DNA of 64,000 bases from Tyto alba (GCF_018691265.1 NW_024881301.1:13390752-13454751), one strand, 5' to 3'. Positions 24,701 to 37,512 are shown, counted from the stretch's first letter. The notes: generated from the letters alone by a model not told the origin. A program made the numbers and translations.

Positions 24701-26741
24701 GCTCGTTCATCTGAATAGCAGCAAGTGAATATTCTGTCATTCTGAATATTCTACTTGCTCCTCAGAGTGTTCGCTGTCTTCCTCAATGACAAGCAAATAC
24801 TCATCAGAGCTCTATCTACCCAGAAAAGCTAGGAAAAAAAAAATAAAAGAAAAATGAGAAGAGTTACAGCACCTAAAACTTCTGTATGGGCACAGTTAAC
24901 TAGTTTGAAAATATTTTGTTGCAGCTTAGCAGAAAACAGTTCCCAATCTGTTCACAGCAATCCAAAATAAGCCTCTCAGATATGAAAACAGAGTGTTCAC
25001 GTGGGGATTTACAAATTTAAATCACAAAACAAGATCTTTGTTTTAGAACTGCTTTGGAGCCAAGCTACAGTTTGGGGGTCGAAGTAGGGATTCAAGTCAG
25101 TGACTTCATAGTTGAGAGTCTACGGGGTTGGACTCATCTCTGGTGAGCTTTTGTAAAACTAAATATCATAAACTAAACTAATGTATTATTAAAGGCAATC
25201 GGGAGAAAGGTCTTCTTAATGTAAGTGAAACCATCTTATTAACACAAATCCCAGTGCCCTGCATGCTAGCTTGCTCAGTATCTCAAACTTTTATTAAGAT
25301 CTTACAAAGTCTCCTGATGCCAAGCTAAGTTTCCCCCAGCTGAAATGCAATTGCCTCCAGGCCAGAATACAACCGTTATCTTGCAAATCAAAGCAACACT
25401 ACACAGAGGTTTATGTCAGAGTTGGAGAATGCCAGATCAACCGAACCTCACTGAGGAAACTCTATGCCAATAAAGTAAATATAAACATATCTAGAGTGCT
25501 CTATAAATGGTAAGTTTAAGAACACGTAAATATTTCATTAATAAGTTCCCAGTAGGTAACATTCAAAACTAAATGCTGTGTATCAACAGATTGCTCAGAC
25601 CTCCTGTTCTAGAGACCTCATGGTTTCCTCTTTGCAGTTCTCTGCAAGATATTAGTAGCAATTATCAAACTTGAAATCTGATTTAATTAGGGAAAAAAGG
25701 GCTAATGGCCGTACTTACAAGAGAATTGCCCACAAATTTTTAATAAAGTTCATGAACCTGGTGTAACTTTTATTCTAAATTCACCTCCTTACTAAGGTAC
25801 TATTTGAGTACTGTGGATGACAGCTGATAGATCCAAATTTTGCCTTTAAAACTAACTGGCCTCTAAATTTCTCTCCACTCTTCTATTTCCAGCCCACACA
25901 CACGGAAACTCATACTTCAAAATTATTCTGAGATAACACTGTAGGATGTGCAGTAGCTGAAGCACAGCATCTCTGGCCTGTCCACTGCTCAGCTTTTCTG
26001 CTCCTTTGATCTCCAGATCCAAACCACAGCTTCCATGCAAAGATCGGTCAAAACAACTGCACTCCTTCAGTAAGGAACAGATATGTAAGATCAGAATCTC
26101 TTCTATATGGCAATTAAGTTTTCCTTTTAAAATTAATTTAAACATTTATTGGTCTAAGCTGCCAGTTTAATTAAACATTTTTTGTTACAACTCCAAGAGC
26201 TGAAATTCTAGGGCTCCAGAATGCCTATGCCAAAATCCATCCAGCCAAAGCACAGTTTTTTTTGTTCGTTGCCAGCTGAGTATATAGAACTTGGCTCTGG
26301 AAAATAGGCCAGGACCTGTAACACTGCACCACATGCATACAAAATGCCTGAAGGTGCCAGTAATATGTACGGCACACAGCTTGACTTTACAAAATTCATA
26401 TGTTCAAATCACCGGGTCAAGACTTGGAGTAAACTCCCCCAAATTAAGCCAGAAAGCGATTCCTTTCTGTTGTGGTTACTGTATCTGTTTCTATCCTAGC
26501 AACATTAGCGTGCACTGAGCATTCCCACAACAGACAATCGAGGTTGATGCCTGTTTGTACGTATGGTAATAAGTGATCATTCTTACCAGCACCCACACAC
26601 AGTTAAATCACACACATTTCATCAGTCTACTTTCCGTGCTAGACTGCACCATGTATCACAGAGTTTTCAAACTGGCTGTCCCAGGGGAACAGAAAGGAAT
26701 CATGGTCATAGTAACTCTGTTGCCAAGGAGCTAGGGTATCA

Positions 26742-26745
<4 letters not shown>

Positions 26746-26774
<29 letters not shown>
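26746..26774. repeat. Poly-A run (29)
   Basis: The longest homopolymer in the window, 29 A. It follows ATCACTTT and precedes GGAAATTTAG. No upstream cDNA-like body was recognised. Confidence 0.9.
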
Positions 26775-26776
<2 letters not shown>

Positions 26777-26907
26777 AAATTTAGTGATTCATTAGGATCT
26801 CTCTCCATACTAATGTTCACAAGTGATAAAGGTAGATGCATGCAAGCAATGTAGACTATTAAAACACGATTAAGGGAAAAAACAGTGATATTAATTATAT
26901 TTCCTTC

Positions 26908-26938
26908 CCAGAATCATGGAATGGTTTGGATTGGAAGG
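26908..26938 (-). mobile_element. CR1 LINE 3' end, first part (split by LTR)
   Basis: The plus strand reads CAGAATCATGGAATGG, then TTTGGATTGGAAGG, the reverse complement of the 3' end of an avian CR1 LINE, including one copy of the terminal ATTCTATG-type octamer. The match breaks at 26939, where an LTR begins, and resumes at 27756. CR1 elements are the main LINE of birds and are usually 5'-truncated, as here; only about 100 bases of 3' end remain in total. Confidence 0.8.
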
Positions 26939-27755
26939 TGTTGTGGTTTGAGCTCAGAGGACAACTGAGAATCACGCAGCCACTCACTCTCTGCTTCCCC
27001 CTCCTTACTGGGAAGGAGAAAATAAAGCAAAAGTCTTGGGAATTGAGATAAGGACAGGGAGGGGTGACTCACCCATTAGGGACACAGGCAAAAGGCAGAC
27101 TCCTTAGGGGAATAAAAAGAATATCAATTTAATTCAGACACACAACAACAACAACACGTAACAGAGTAGGACAGGGAGAAGCATCAGCATATCTTAAAAA
27201 CACCTTTCCCCCACCCTTCGCTTCTTCCCTGGCTCAGCTTTGCTCCTGATTTCTCTACCTCCTCTACTCCAGTGGTGCAGGGGCAGGGAATGGGGGGTGC
27301 AGTCAGCGCTGCCGCTTCTTCCTCCTCATAGAGCGGGGGGAACTCCTCACATTCTCCCCCTGCTCCATCGTGGTCCCTCTCTCACAGGAGACAGTCCTCC
27401 ACACACTTTCTTTAACATGAGTCCTTCGCATGGGATGCCTCCACATGTGGCAGGGGGCGCAGCCCTTACATCTCACCAGGGGCTGCAGGGTGGGTGCACC
27501 CATGCACCGCCCCCCGCCTCTCCTCCTTTCTTCCACTGACCTCAGTCTTCACATAGGTGTTCTCACAACTCCTCCTCACAGGGCCCCTTCTTAAATATGT
27601 TATCGCGGAGGCACAGCCACCATCACTAATTAGCTCAGCCAGAGGTGGGTCTGACTTGGAGCCGGGGGAGCTTCGAGAAGCTTCTCACAGGGGCCACAGC
27701 TTCAGCCCCCTCCCTGGCTACTAAAAACCACTGCCACACACCCAAACCCACCACA
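26939..27755 (-). mobile_element. Solo LTR, same family as 8732-9806, inserted in CR1
   Basis: On the minus strand this 817-bp element begins TGTGGTGGGTTTGGG at 27755 and ends GAGCTCAAACCACAACA at 26939. It shares with the LTR at 8732 the GATAAC...TTAAGAAGGG block (about 27585-27605), the GGACTGTCTCCTGTGAGAGA block (about 27384-27403) and the 3' end. It interrupts a CR1 element. The 5-bp flanks are GAAGG (26934-26938) and GAAAG (27756-27760), a duplication with one later change, since uninterrupted CR1 would read GGAAGGGACC. It is about 258 bases shorter than the plus-strand relative, partly because it has fewer internal repeat units. No internal retroviral genes are present. Confidence 0.9.
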
Positions 27756-27824
27756 GAAAGGACCTTAAGGATCACCTAGTTCCAAATCCCCTGCCATGGG
27801 TAGGGACATCTTTCACTAGATCAC
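27756..27824 (-). mobile_element. CR1 LINE 3' end, second part
   Basis: Continuation of the CR1 fragment after the LTR. The plus strand reads GGACCTTAAGGATCACCTAG, then TTCCAAATCCCCTGCCATGG and GACATCTTTCACTAGATCA, a close match from memory to the reverse complement of avian CR1 3' sequence. Similarity fades at about 27824, giving a 5'-truncated insertion. The first five bases (27756-27760) are the second copy of the LTR target duplication. Confidence 0.8.
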
Positions 27825-28208
27825 CTCTGCCAATATTCAAATTCTGAAAAAAGGAGGGTGAGACAAGAGATCTTTATGTGTATTTCTGAAAGTTCAGCAG
27901 CCCAGAGTATCATGGTGAAAAAAGGAACAGATAAATAGTATGACAAAAAAGATGACAATATTGGGAAGAGTTTTAAAAAAAGGGAACACACTCCACTGCC
28001 AACTCATCAGTGACCACCAAGTAGATTTAGACATGGTCCAAATACAAGGAGGGAGAGCTGTCCACCAAGAGCACTGGACACCATAGTCTCAGTAATCATT
28101 TTAAGTATTAAGTATAATTTCTTCAAACAAGACTCATGGGATTAACTACACAGAAGAATAATACGGACAACTCAATTTAATGTTTATAAATAGCACTTTC
28201 CAGTGCTA

Positions 28209-28226
28209 ACACACACACACACACAC
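28209..28226. repeat. (AC)9 microsatellite
   Basis: Nine uninterrupted AC units following CAGTGCTA. Likely length-variable between individuals. Confidence 0.9.
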
Positions 28227-30583
28227 TTAACAATGGAAGGTAAATTAACCTGAATTATTGGATTATGGTCATTTCACTCACCAGACTGATCGTACCCTGG
28301 AGATATATTTATGCTGTACACACGGGCTATCCTTAGCCTACCACTCACCAGCTAGCCCAGAGGAGCCAGGCTCAAACTCCAGGAGACTAGCTACAAACGT
28401 CTATGCAAGGATCACATTTTCAACTCCATTCCCACATTAGGCACTTCATCTCCTATCCCTTTGGGATCCCTTGGAGAGAACAGTGTGGATTCCCTTCTCT
28501 TATTTCTCTATTTATGTAATTCTGTCCATGGTAAACTGTTCTGTATAGACAGATTAAGCCTCCTAACAGCCCTTCACCCTCCCATGCTCCAGTAGCTTCA
28601 TCTACAGTGCAAGGCAGGTGCTGTCCTTGTCACTCTCCATGGATTTCCTTTGGAAAAAAACCCACAGTATGTGAGGATGGGAGAGGAGGAAGAAGCCGTG
28701 ATTTCCCAGGCCGGATGACTGGGGGTGAAGCTGAAGGGGTACATTACGAAACCTATTTTCCCACAGTGCAGACACAATCAGTGTCCAGCTTGATGTAGGA
28801 CAGACTCCAGCTCTTCTAGATATTGATCCTCATCAAGCACACATGGTTACACTGCTTTTCTCATAAATTACATCAGCTTTTGTCTCACCTGTGAGACACT
28901 CAGTAAGCTTTCTTCTGTCAAGCACATGGACAGGAACTAAAAATATATAGAAGAAACGTATACTACAGTCTACACGTAAGGCCAACATTGGTCCATCTAT
29001 GCAGAGTTCTGCTAGGGTAGTAGTGTTGCCTAAAATATTTCTGCCTGTACCTGTTCTCTAATAAATCTTTCATACAGAGGTGAAAACTTCATGCAAAGTG
29101 TGTTTTATTCAGGACGTTTTTCATCAGCAAGCCAAAATCCCACTGTTTTTACCCTGAATGTCAAATCCTCGCTTTTTGGCCCAAAACGTTTAAGCTTTAC
29201 TAAAAATTTTGGTCCTAGAAACCTGACAAGTTTTCTATGTATTGTTTTTTATCACAAAATGACAGGTTTTCTACAAAGACTGTTCTGACCAGGGTATTAT
29301 TAAGAACACTCCATAAAAGGTGTGTCTGTATGCACATAAATAATTATTTAGCAGACAAAGTAATCAATAGATTTGTTCACCAGTTTTGTCAGTTCAGTGA
29401 AATTTGTGGAGCTCTGTAAATGGTCTCCCAAGAGCAGTACTTTATATGACACATTCAACAGATGTGGAAGTATTTGATGGACATCAGGCCGAACAAATTT
29501 TTAAATGAGTGAATAGAGAATCATCTAGATGTTCTACTTCACTTGTTTTATCAAGGATAACCCACTGCTGCATACCAAAGGGTAGCGTTTGTGCACCAGG
29601 CTCTCATTTTTACTACATAGTCCCTAAATCCCAAAGCACTTTCCTGAGCTGCAATACCTGGCATATTGTCTGAGAAAAAACACATATCATGGAATAAAAC
29701 ACTGGAACAAACTGCCCCATTTAACAGACAGATTCTTCCACAGAGACAGTATGTTAAAACAACCTGGACCTGTATAAGAGACATCCATGTTAATTAACAG
29801 ACCTTGACAAAGAACATAATTTTTCACATCCAGATTGCAACATGGAAATTATCTTTTCTCGTGGCTTAGACTCCAAGCACATGCAGCCTCAACCTATGGA
29901 AAAAAGAATAAAAATCACTCTCCCATAGTGCCAGAGACTGAAAGCTCTCCAGTGAGGTGATTTTTTTCCCCCCATTGTTTGTTATTTTTTATGAGGAGAA
30001 CCAGAGGAACCAAATAATTTTAGAGAGACTGTCTGTTTACACCCTGTTGACTTTACACTCACCTGCTCTGATCCTTCTTTGGCTCCCTGATGTCAGAGCA
30101 CATTCACACACAGATGAAACCCAAACAGTGGTTAGTGCTGTGAGAATAGCCGTGCCTCTAAACTTAGGCACCTAAATTAGCAGGTCTGAACGTGGTTGTA
30201 TGAAATTAAATTTCCCAATACCATTCATCAAATAGATCAGAATTATGAGCTCACAGGTGAAGAAGCTGGACACACAACACAAATATCTTTCTTGTGAGCA
30301 CAGTAATAGGCCAAGACTAAGTGTCACGTCTAGCCCTGTACCCAAAATTCATTCCTTACTTACCAACAACACACCAGAAACAAAACTATTGTATTTCCAG
30401 GTTATTTAGGGTAGCAGAATACATTTTGGTTAATGAGGATAAATTTGGCTTATGTCAGAAAGTCAAGAAAGTGCCAAACAGCTGTAAAATATATACTATG
30501 AATTTCACTAAAAATTGCTGACTTCCACTTAAGTATTTTTTATTTCACTAGAAAGAAATTCACCACTGAAATATTTCAGGGGG

Positions 30584-30627
30584 AAAAAAAAAAAAAAACA
30601 AAAAACCAAACAACCAAACCAAAAAGC
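30584..30627. repeat. A15 run plus A/C-rich repeat
   Basis: A run of 15 A after CAGGGGG, followed by about 28 bases of AAACC and AACC units. Low-complexity sequence of the same kind as the repeat at 10717. Confidence 0.8.
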
Positions 30628-33011
30628 ACTACTCAGGTTAGCAGTGAGATAAGAGCTCACTTGAAAAATAAGTTATCTCAGTGTAACAGAAAAAAGAGAG
30701 TCACTGTCGATCAATACACAAAACAAGTGGATAGTAAAATGAGCTAATATTAGTGGAGGAATCCAAAATGCTCAAAAACATAATTACTCAGTCAGGAAGA
30801 CAGAATGGATTCAGTGGCCTCTCAAAGTTGTGTAGAATCCTTCCTGTCCTCAAGGATTAATTTAATAGCTAAGTTTAATACCATTTCTCAGGGGTTTTTG
30901 GTATACAAATCTACTCAGGCTGAAGGTTATTAAATTCCTAATGACATACTTAAAACTACCCCTAAGGGTTTTATTTAAGTTATGTCAATAATAGGGCTTC
31001 AAAGAACAGAAACTATGATCAAGTCAGAGACAGAGCCTGAACACTGCATTAGGGAGTCTCTCAAAGCTTCTTCCATGACAAGTCAACAACACATCCCTTT
31101 GCGGTGTTGCTAGCAGTCTCTCCAATGCAGAACAAAAGGTGAATTTCTGATATATGAAGAGATATAATGGCCTATTCTTGTCTCTGCATTACCTGATGCT
31201 GTACAAAAATAAGAGTATGGAGAGTAAGGGAGAAAAGAAGGAGAATTGCTCCAAGCTCTAAAACACCTGCCTACAGCATTACATGAATGTGTGCATGTGA
31301 AACAGCTCTAACCATGACATCTAATCCCGGGGTATTAAAGAAATACACAACATCATGACTTGGCATGCAAATCCCACAGTTTCCAAGACTTAGATGCCTT
31401 TTTAAAAATCACCTGATTCACTGAAATGGGGGCTATGTCATTAAAGAAGATACTTGTAATAGTGACTTTATTCAGGAGTAAGCACAATTTTTAGGTCCTT
31501 GTTTCTGGTTTTAGAAAGGCTCTACCACACTGCCTGCTACTGACTCACAGACAAAACAAATGTGACATTAATGTCAGCTGCAGACTGGCGAAGCCCACTC
31601 CTTTTCCCAAGAACTGCAAGTTTCTGTACCTTTCTGTGAGTGTGGACAGAAATTATAGCAGCCTCTATATTTTCTTGATCTAGACCCAAGCTAGCATACA
31701 CAGAATTTCTTATGAAATGAAATGACAAAGAAATATCACCAGCATTGAACCATTCCACAGACAAAGTGAAGAACCTAGGAGATGGTACTGTGTGATACAG
31801 GGTCAAAGCCTCTACAAATATAAATCAACAAAACTGCTTGTACCATAATGCCTTACCAAAAATTCCCCCGTTCTGTTATCCTAAAGTGCATTTTTTTGGG
31901 GCATTTCTATTTCAACTTGATATTTATCATGTGCCTGATTCTGTAGTAACTGAAGGCTATGGCAATGCTTTCACTGAACTTGAAAAAAACATACCGAGCC
32001 TCTGAACACTTCTTAGGAATCTTTTCAACCACTTTCTGATTGTTATTTGAGGTCAGGAAAAACAGCTAAAAAAATAAATTTATAGATTTTTTTTTATTTT
32101 AGTAAATTTAAATATCCCTGAAATTCCAGAAGAGAACTTCAAAATGTCAGGACTATTTCTTCTATGGAAACCAACTCATTAGTCTTCTAAAGCAGTCTTC
32201 CCTACTTTCATACTTCAGAGCTATGAGAGTGATTAAATTCAAGGCGATACCACCACACTAACTTTTATCCTCATCATGTTATAACCTATCATCATAAAAG
32301 AGCACGTGAAATTACCGATAATACAGAAATACGTGACGGGGGAGACTATTGACTCTCCACTAGCTGGGATACAATAAAGAATGCATATAAACAAGAAAAT
32401 TTCCAGTGTTTCCTGACCAATTATCTACAAATGTAAGAGTGTTTGGGTAAACTCCCAGAGTCATGTTTATGTTAGTCAATGTTGGCAGGTATATATCATT
32501 ATGTTTATCTGTCAGATAAGTTGTTACTATGCTACAGTTTTTGACAACATGGCTGCACTTGCTTGTTAGGAACCATCCACAACAAATATCTGACTCAGAG
32601 AGGCCAACCATGGTGTTTACATTACTTTATTTGTATCAACTCAAACGTCAAAATAAGTATAATTTACTGAAACTAGACTCAGTCCCAAATTACACACCAC
32701 AGAAGACACAGACACCAAATACCCACAATGAAATACTTTCACAGTGCTTTTATAGCCTGAGGAAATTTTTACAATCAAAAACAAACAAACAAAAAAAAGA
32801 GAAGGTGTTCTCATAAAAATCACTTCAAACCAGATATTTTGCTTGTGGTAATTGATAAACCAGTAAAAGAAGAAAGTTCTGTGACCCCACTGCTTTTCGT
32901 CACAGACCACCACGTGTCTGACGAAGACTTCTGTAACCTGATGATCTGCCCCATGGCACACAAGAGGCCGTGGAGCTGGGTGAGACAAATTACCATTAAA
33001 TGATTGCGCAG

Positions 33012-33092
33012 TTACTACTGCAGCAATAATTACTGCAGCATCAGAGCCATCAAAGGCCAAGGCAAAATTGCAGAAGCTGTGTCCTCCTAAAG
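33012..33092 (+). other. Possible 81-bp exon with consensus donor
   Basis: An open plus-strand segment of 81 bases ends in AAAG followed by GTAAGTGA (from 33093), a near-perfect vertebrate splice donor. It is preceded by GATTGCGCAG, an AG acceptor with a poor pyrimidine tract. The frame that stays open to the donor gives an alanine/lysine-rich peptide with no known domain, and a stop lies about 35 bases upstream of the acceptor. The opposite strand also has a 158-codon frame across this region (32641-33117). Neither strand is recognised, so this could be a lncRNA exon or chance. Confidence 0.15.
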
Positions 33093-33573
33093 GTAAGTGA
33101 CTCCTAGCAAGGAGCAAGGGGGGAGTACAAGATGTCCTAAGACAATTTTCTTACCATCTTGTTACCCTTTTTCCATCACAGCCCTACAGGCTCTCTCCCT
33201 CCCCTGGCTGCAGCAGAGACATCTTCTCAGATCACGTACCGCATGGGCAGTGGACCACAAAGCAACAGGCGTGACCTGTTCTCCCCTGCGGAGAAGCGCT
33301 GCCCTTTCTCGGCAGTAGCACTCCAAAAAAATACCCATGCTTCATGGCCCAAAGCACTCTGCTCAAAGGTACTCGCCCAACCCACGTCACAAGAAATACT
33401 TTTGTAAAGAATTTTGCTGTGAATGAGCCTCTGAGGGAATTTGTTGTCCTATTCAGCACTTCCTTTAAGTTTACCTTGCAAACAGAGGCAAATTGTTTCT
33501 TTTTTTCTAAGCAGAGAAGCTGCTAATATTAAAACCAAATCTGAATCTCCTACTGAGACCAGTTTTTATTTTC

Positions 33574-33589
33574 TTTTTTTTTTTTTTTT
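33574..33589. repeat. Poly-T run (16)
   Basis: An uninterrupted T16 following TTATTTTC. No associated retrocopy was recognised. Confidence 0.85.
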
Positions 33590-36500
33590 AAGCAGGAGCA
33601 TCTTGTGAACCAAGACAAACATGTGAGGCTTGGTTCGTGACCAGCAAAAACACATATTCTAAATATTAGTGGACTGCAAGCAACCCTAACTTTTGCTACT
33701 AGTCTCAAAGTATTTGCACAGGACTTCATCTTGATTCTATTATATTTTTTTACCTAGAATAAGAAACTAAAACTGATCAAGAGAAACTTCCAAATTAGAA
33801 GATCCACCGTAAAAAATGCAAAGCCACACAACTAAGAGAATAAAACCAGCCCTTGAAAGGGAAATTAAATGCACTTTCTGTATCCTCTTGTCTTACATGT
33901 GTCTGCACATTTGTGATTTTAATAGGAAGAGCTTTTCAGAGTGGGATGACTTTAGAGAAAATCCATGCTTCTTGAAGACTTCAGAAATAAAAAGAATGTG
34001 GAATATTCTCAAGAATTAGTTTATTAGGACTAAACCCACAGTAAGTGAGGTTCTCCTGGTAGATGAACTTCAGAGCAATGCAATCTTCCTTTTAGACAAA
34101 GGCTGATAGTTTGTTCAGTGAAGCTGAACACAATTAAACACTGCCTTAGTGGCTTCACTTCAGAAGGACCATCTGGTATCAGACTCCTTGATTCCCTGGT
34201 CATGCTAAATTAGCTCATCTGCAGTTCTGCTACAGAGTCAGGACAAAGACAATCTTAATCAGAGCGCAAGCAGCACTCTCCAAGCATGCAGCAGAGTTCT
34301 TCCTCATGTGGATCTTATTTGTCAGGGAGCTGTTCACATTTTCCTAAAGTAACAGAACAACTAATGTCTTTAAACTTTACACAGATATCGTACACAATAA
34401 TACGCATATTGTTGTCTATATTTATACAAGGGACGTGGAAACTGAAGTTACAGGAACATGTCTACATATGTACCTATCTGAAGACAAAGTCTGGGTATGT
34501 TAAGGCATGACTGATGTACTGCAACAGTGCAGGTGTGTCAATAATGATGTCTTATGCCTTTCCTATGGGGGTCTTGATGCAATCAATCTAAAAGTCTAAA
34601 CACGTATCTTCTAGAAACATCCAACTGGAATCATCTAAACAACAAAAAGCATCCCTTCCAAGTGATGAATTTTATCACTTCACCGATTTCTAGTTAGTAA
34701 ACTGTCTGTGGCAGAAAGTATATCAGCCTATGAGAACATACAGCACCTTACACACTTTTGTAATAACTCTATTATAAATAATGAACTATAATAGCTTAGA
34801 GTTACTCTCTCATACTAAAATATATATGACAAACCCAAACAAAAACATAGGGCCAAGTCCAAGTATAATTGTCATAGTGGTAGTGATAGATGCACTACAG
34901 TCTCTAGAATCGTCTAATACAGACATCATCTTCTGGATAAAAGCACATGAAACAGCCACAGCAAAACAAAACACTATTAAAGCCTGCTTAAGATGAGGAG
35001 CCGGAGATCATATCATAATGAGAACATTTCTACAAGTACAAAGTAACTGAGTGTAATGAGTATGCAAGGGATTCAAAGCTAAAACAATAGATTGAGAGAT
35101 CTTCTTCTCTCCCAGCACTGCAGAGTATGGTTTTTCCCTCTGCTCCTGTGCAATGTGTGGCAAATGGCAAGCTGTCTTTGCTTTGGAGAATGTCTGTACT
35201 GCAGAGGACAGCATCTCGTAAAGACAGGTAAGCTAAATTTCAGAGAGGAGCAGTAAAAGTTGCAGCAGCCATAGAGCTTCTGGAGCCAAGCTAACCATTT
35301 AACTGCTTAACATACCTTCACACTTCAGTGCAGCTTGCTCAGTGCTAATTCAGTGCCCTGATAGCCTAACACTACAGCTTGCAAGACTTAAAATTATAAA
35401 AGACTATAGCCAAAATCAGAAAAAACTTAATGAAATGTGCATTTTCTGCTTGCCAGTATCTGCATGCAACCAAAATTTTTTTCAGATGTCAGTATCTGCA
35501 TCTGAAAAAAATAAAAAAGATGTTAATAAATTCTGGTTTCCACTTGAAAGCAAATGCTTCCGTTATGGACTAAACCTCTCCTTACTGAAGGCTTCTGTTT
35601 ATCACTGCCTCTTTGATTATACTGAGGCAGACTGCTAACTGTAAACAGAAAGCAAAATATCTAAACTAAATGCAAAGACAGTCACATAACTTTCTCATGG
35701 CTAATGTGAAAAAGTAACATTTAGCACATCTATTCCAAACAAAAGCACTTTTAAAGAAGATTTTGTTCTGTGTTACAAACTTACATAGTAGGAGGTGTTA
35801 AGTGGTGTATGATCAGCTTTATATTTACATAACTCTTTGTCATCATAGCCCCTCGTGTTTGTGAGCTGGACTCGCTCTAGTAACAGTAATGGACCAACTC
35901 AGAACATGCTGGGTTTTGTAACACAGATTATAACCTGAGGATTCTCCAATTTCATCGTAAAAAAATTGCTCTATACATTATAAATTTATATATAAATTAT
36001 ATTGTTAATGTTTACATATATTATTATTTATAAATCTACCACATTTAAAATTAAAGCCTCAAATCCAAATTTTTTTGCATCTTTAATTTTTTTTGAAGGA
36101 ATTTCTTAAAATGTTCTACTAGCCCACTTTATCCTTTGAATTGTGTAAGGAAAGGTAGTCTGCTCAAGAATATGCTACTAGTAATTATTTAAGAATAAAT
36201 ACAGCACCAACTTTTGGGGGTGGGAGAGAAGGAAACAAGCAATACCACCCCAGAAATGTTCATAATCATTTTTTCTTTTCTATTTCTTCACTTTTAAAAG
36301 CATTTCATACCCTAATCTCTTCGGCCCGATTTCTCTGTTGAAAGATATACACTTCACTCAGCAAGGTCACCCCCCTAGAGAACTAATACTTGTGTACCAT
36401 GTACAGTATCAAAGCCAGGCTACGCTTAAACCTATTGGATCACAGTGTCATTATCCTAAAAGTCAAAGCAGTGCACAGCTCCATCCGGGTTAAGAGTCCA

Positions 36501-36752
36501 CTTTCCCCGGTTAGGAGTTCCCCTCGCTGTGTGCCAGCACAAATGATCCCAAAGGAGCACTCCAGTTTATTTCCCATCCTTCATCCTCATGGAGAGGAGG
36601 ATGGAAAAGGAACCTCCCTGAAACCCTGCAATTACACACTGCTCACAACAGCAGTGAGGGAGGAAAAGACACAACAGTGCCACCTTGCAGAAGTAACTTC
36701 CGTACAAAGATTCTGATCTCAAAAAGCTACTGCTGAAGGAAAAAGCTGGATC

Positions 36753-36870
36753 AAAAAAAAAAAAAAAAAAAACAGAACAAAACAAACAACCAAACAAAAA
36801 AAATAAAAACAAAACAACATTTAAAAACCAACCTCAGTAGGAGATGATTTAAAAAAAAAAAAAAAAAAAA
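36753..36870. repeat. Two A20 runs with A/C-rich spacer
   Basis: A20 at 36753-36772 and A20 at 36851-36870 flank a spacer that begins with AAAC, AAAT and AACC-type units. The minus-strand phenylalanine-rich frame here is an artefact of the runs. Confidence 0.85.
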
Positions 36871-37482
36871 GGCTTCTTTTCAAAAGCAGATTTTCCCCAC
36901 TCATCCCAACACTTCAATATGCATTAGGACTAGTCAAATGAAGCCAAAAGGGACAGTATGCCCCATTCAAACAAAACTGTTTTAGTGTTAGCAGTATCCA
37001 ATATAAACTTTGTGACTTTGAACAACATTCTTCTACAAAATAAACTCAAGCCATTTGCCAGCAATAACCTATATATTGATGTGGTATTAAACGAAACCTG
37101 GAGGCTTCAGCTGGGAGACAAACTGTCAACCAACCACTAATTGGTTTTTATGATGTGACTCATAGTTTAGTAATTTCCCAGAATTTAATCACAGGGCACC
37201 CAGAAAGATCAATTAAAGAACAGGCTCAGAATTTGTTAGAGCCCTGTGTGAGACAGGGGAAGGCAATGACCTCAGCAGCTTTGCCACAGAATTTTATGAA
37301 TGAACAAAGAAAGGATTTAAAAGGTAAGTTAAACTAATCTTGTTTCCTTGCAAACCCGTTCATTGTTTTTGCAGAGGAGTGAACTTTTTAAATGAAGTAA
37401 AAATTGAAGGACTGTGTGTTGTAGCTACTGTTTATTTTACAACTTCATTTACACGTGACCATTATGTGTGTGACTTGAATTG

Positions 37483-37512
37483 CTCCATTATTTTTTCCTC
37501 CATTATTTTTTC
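37483..37512. repeat. Perfect 15-bp tandem duplication
   Basis: CTCCATTATTTTTTC occurs twice back to back (37483-37497 and 37498-37512) without a mismatch. The identity suggests a recent replication-slippage or end-joining duplication. Confidence 0.9.

Larger units (their letters stand above)
9812..26907. other. Long non-coding tract, no recognised gene
   Basis: About 17 kb of mostly unique AT-rich sequence with A-rich simple repeats (listed separately). Two patches are richer in G+C, about 13260-13450 and 14590-14960; neither has the CpG density of a promoter island, and neither gives a recognisable protein. Short frames such as the minus-strand 98-99 codon ones at 12901-13498 were read and show no known domain. 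A very weak CR1-like scrap (AAAATCACAGAAAG) lies near 12825. Nothing else is supported. Confidence 0.55.

Noticed and set aside
26746..26774. Poly-A tail of a processed pseudogene
   Set aside because: No cDNA-like body or flanking target duplication could be seen, and bird CR1 machinery rarely makes poly-A retrocopies.
27303..27539. Overlapping plus and minus ORFs in the second GC-rich LTR
   Set aside because: Same explanation as for the LTR at 8732: open frames on both strands due to base composition.
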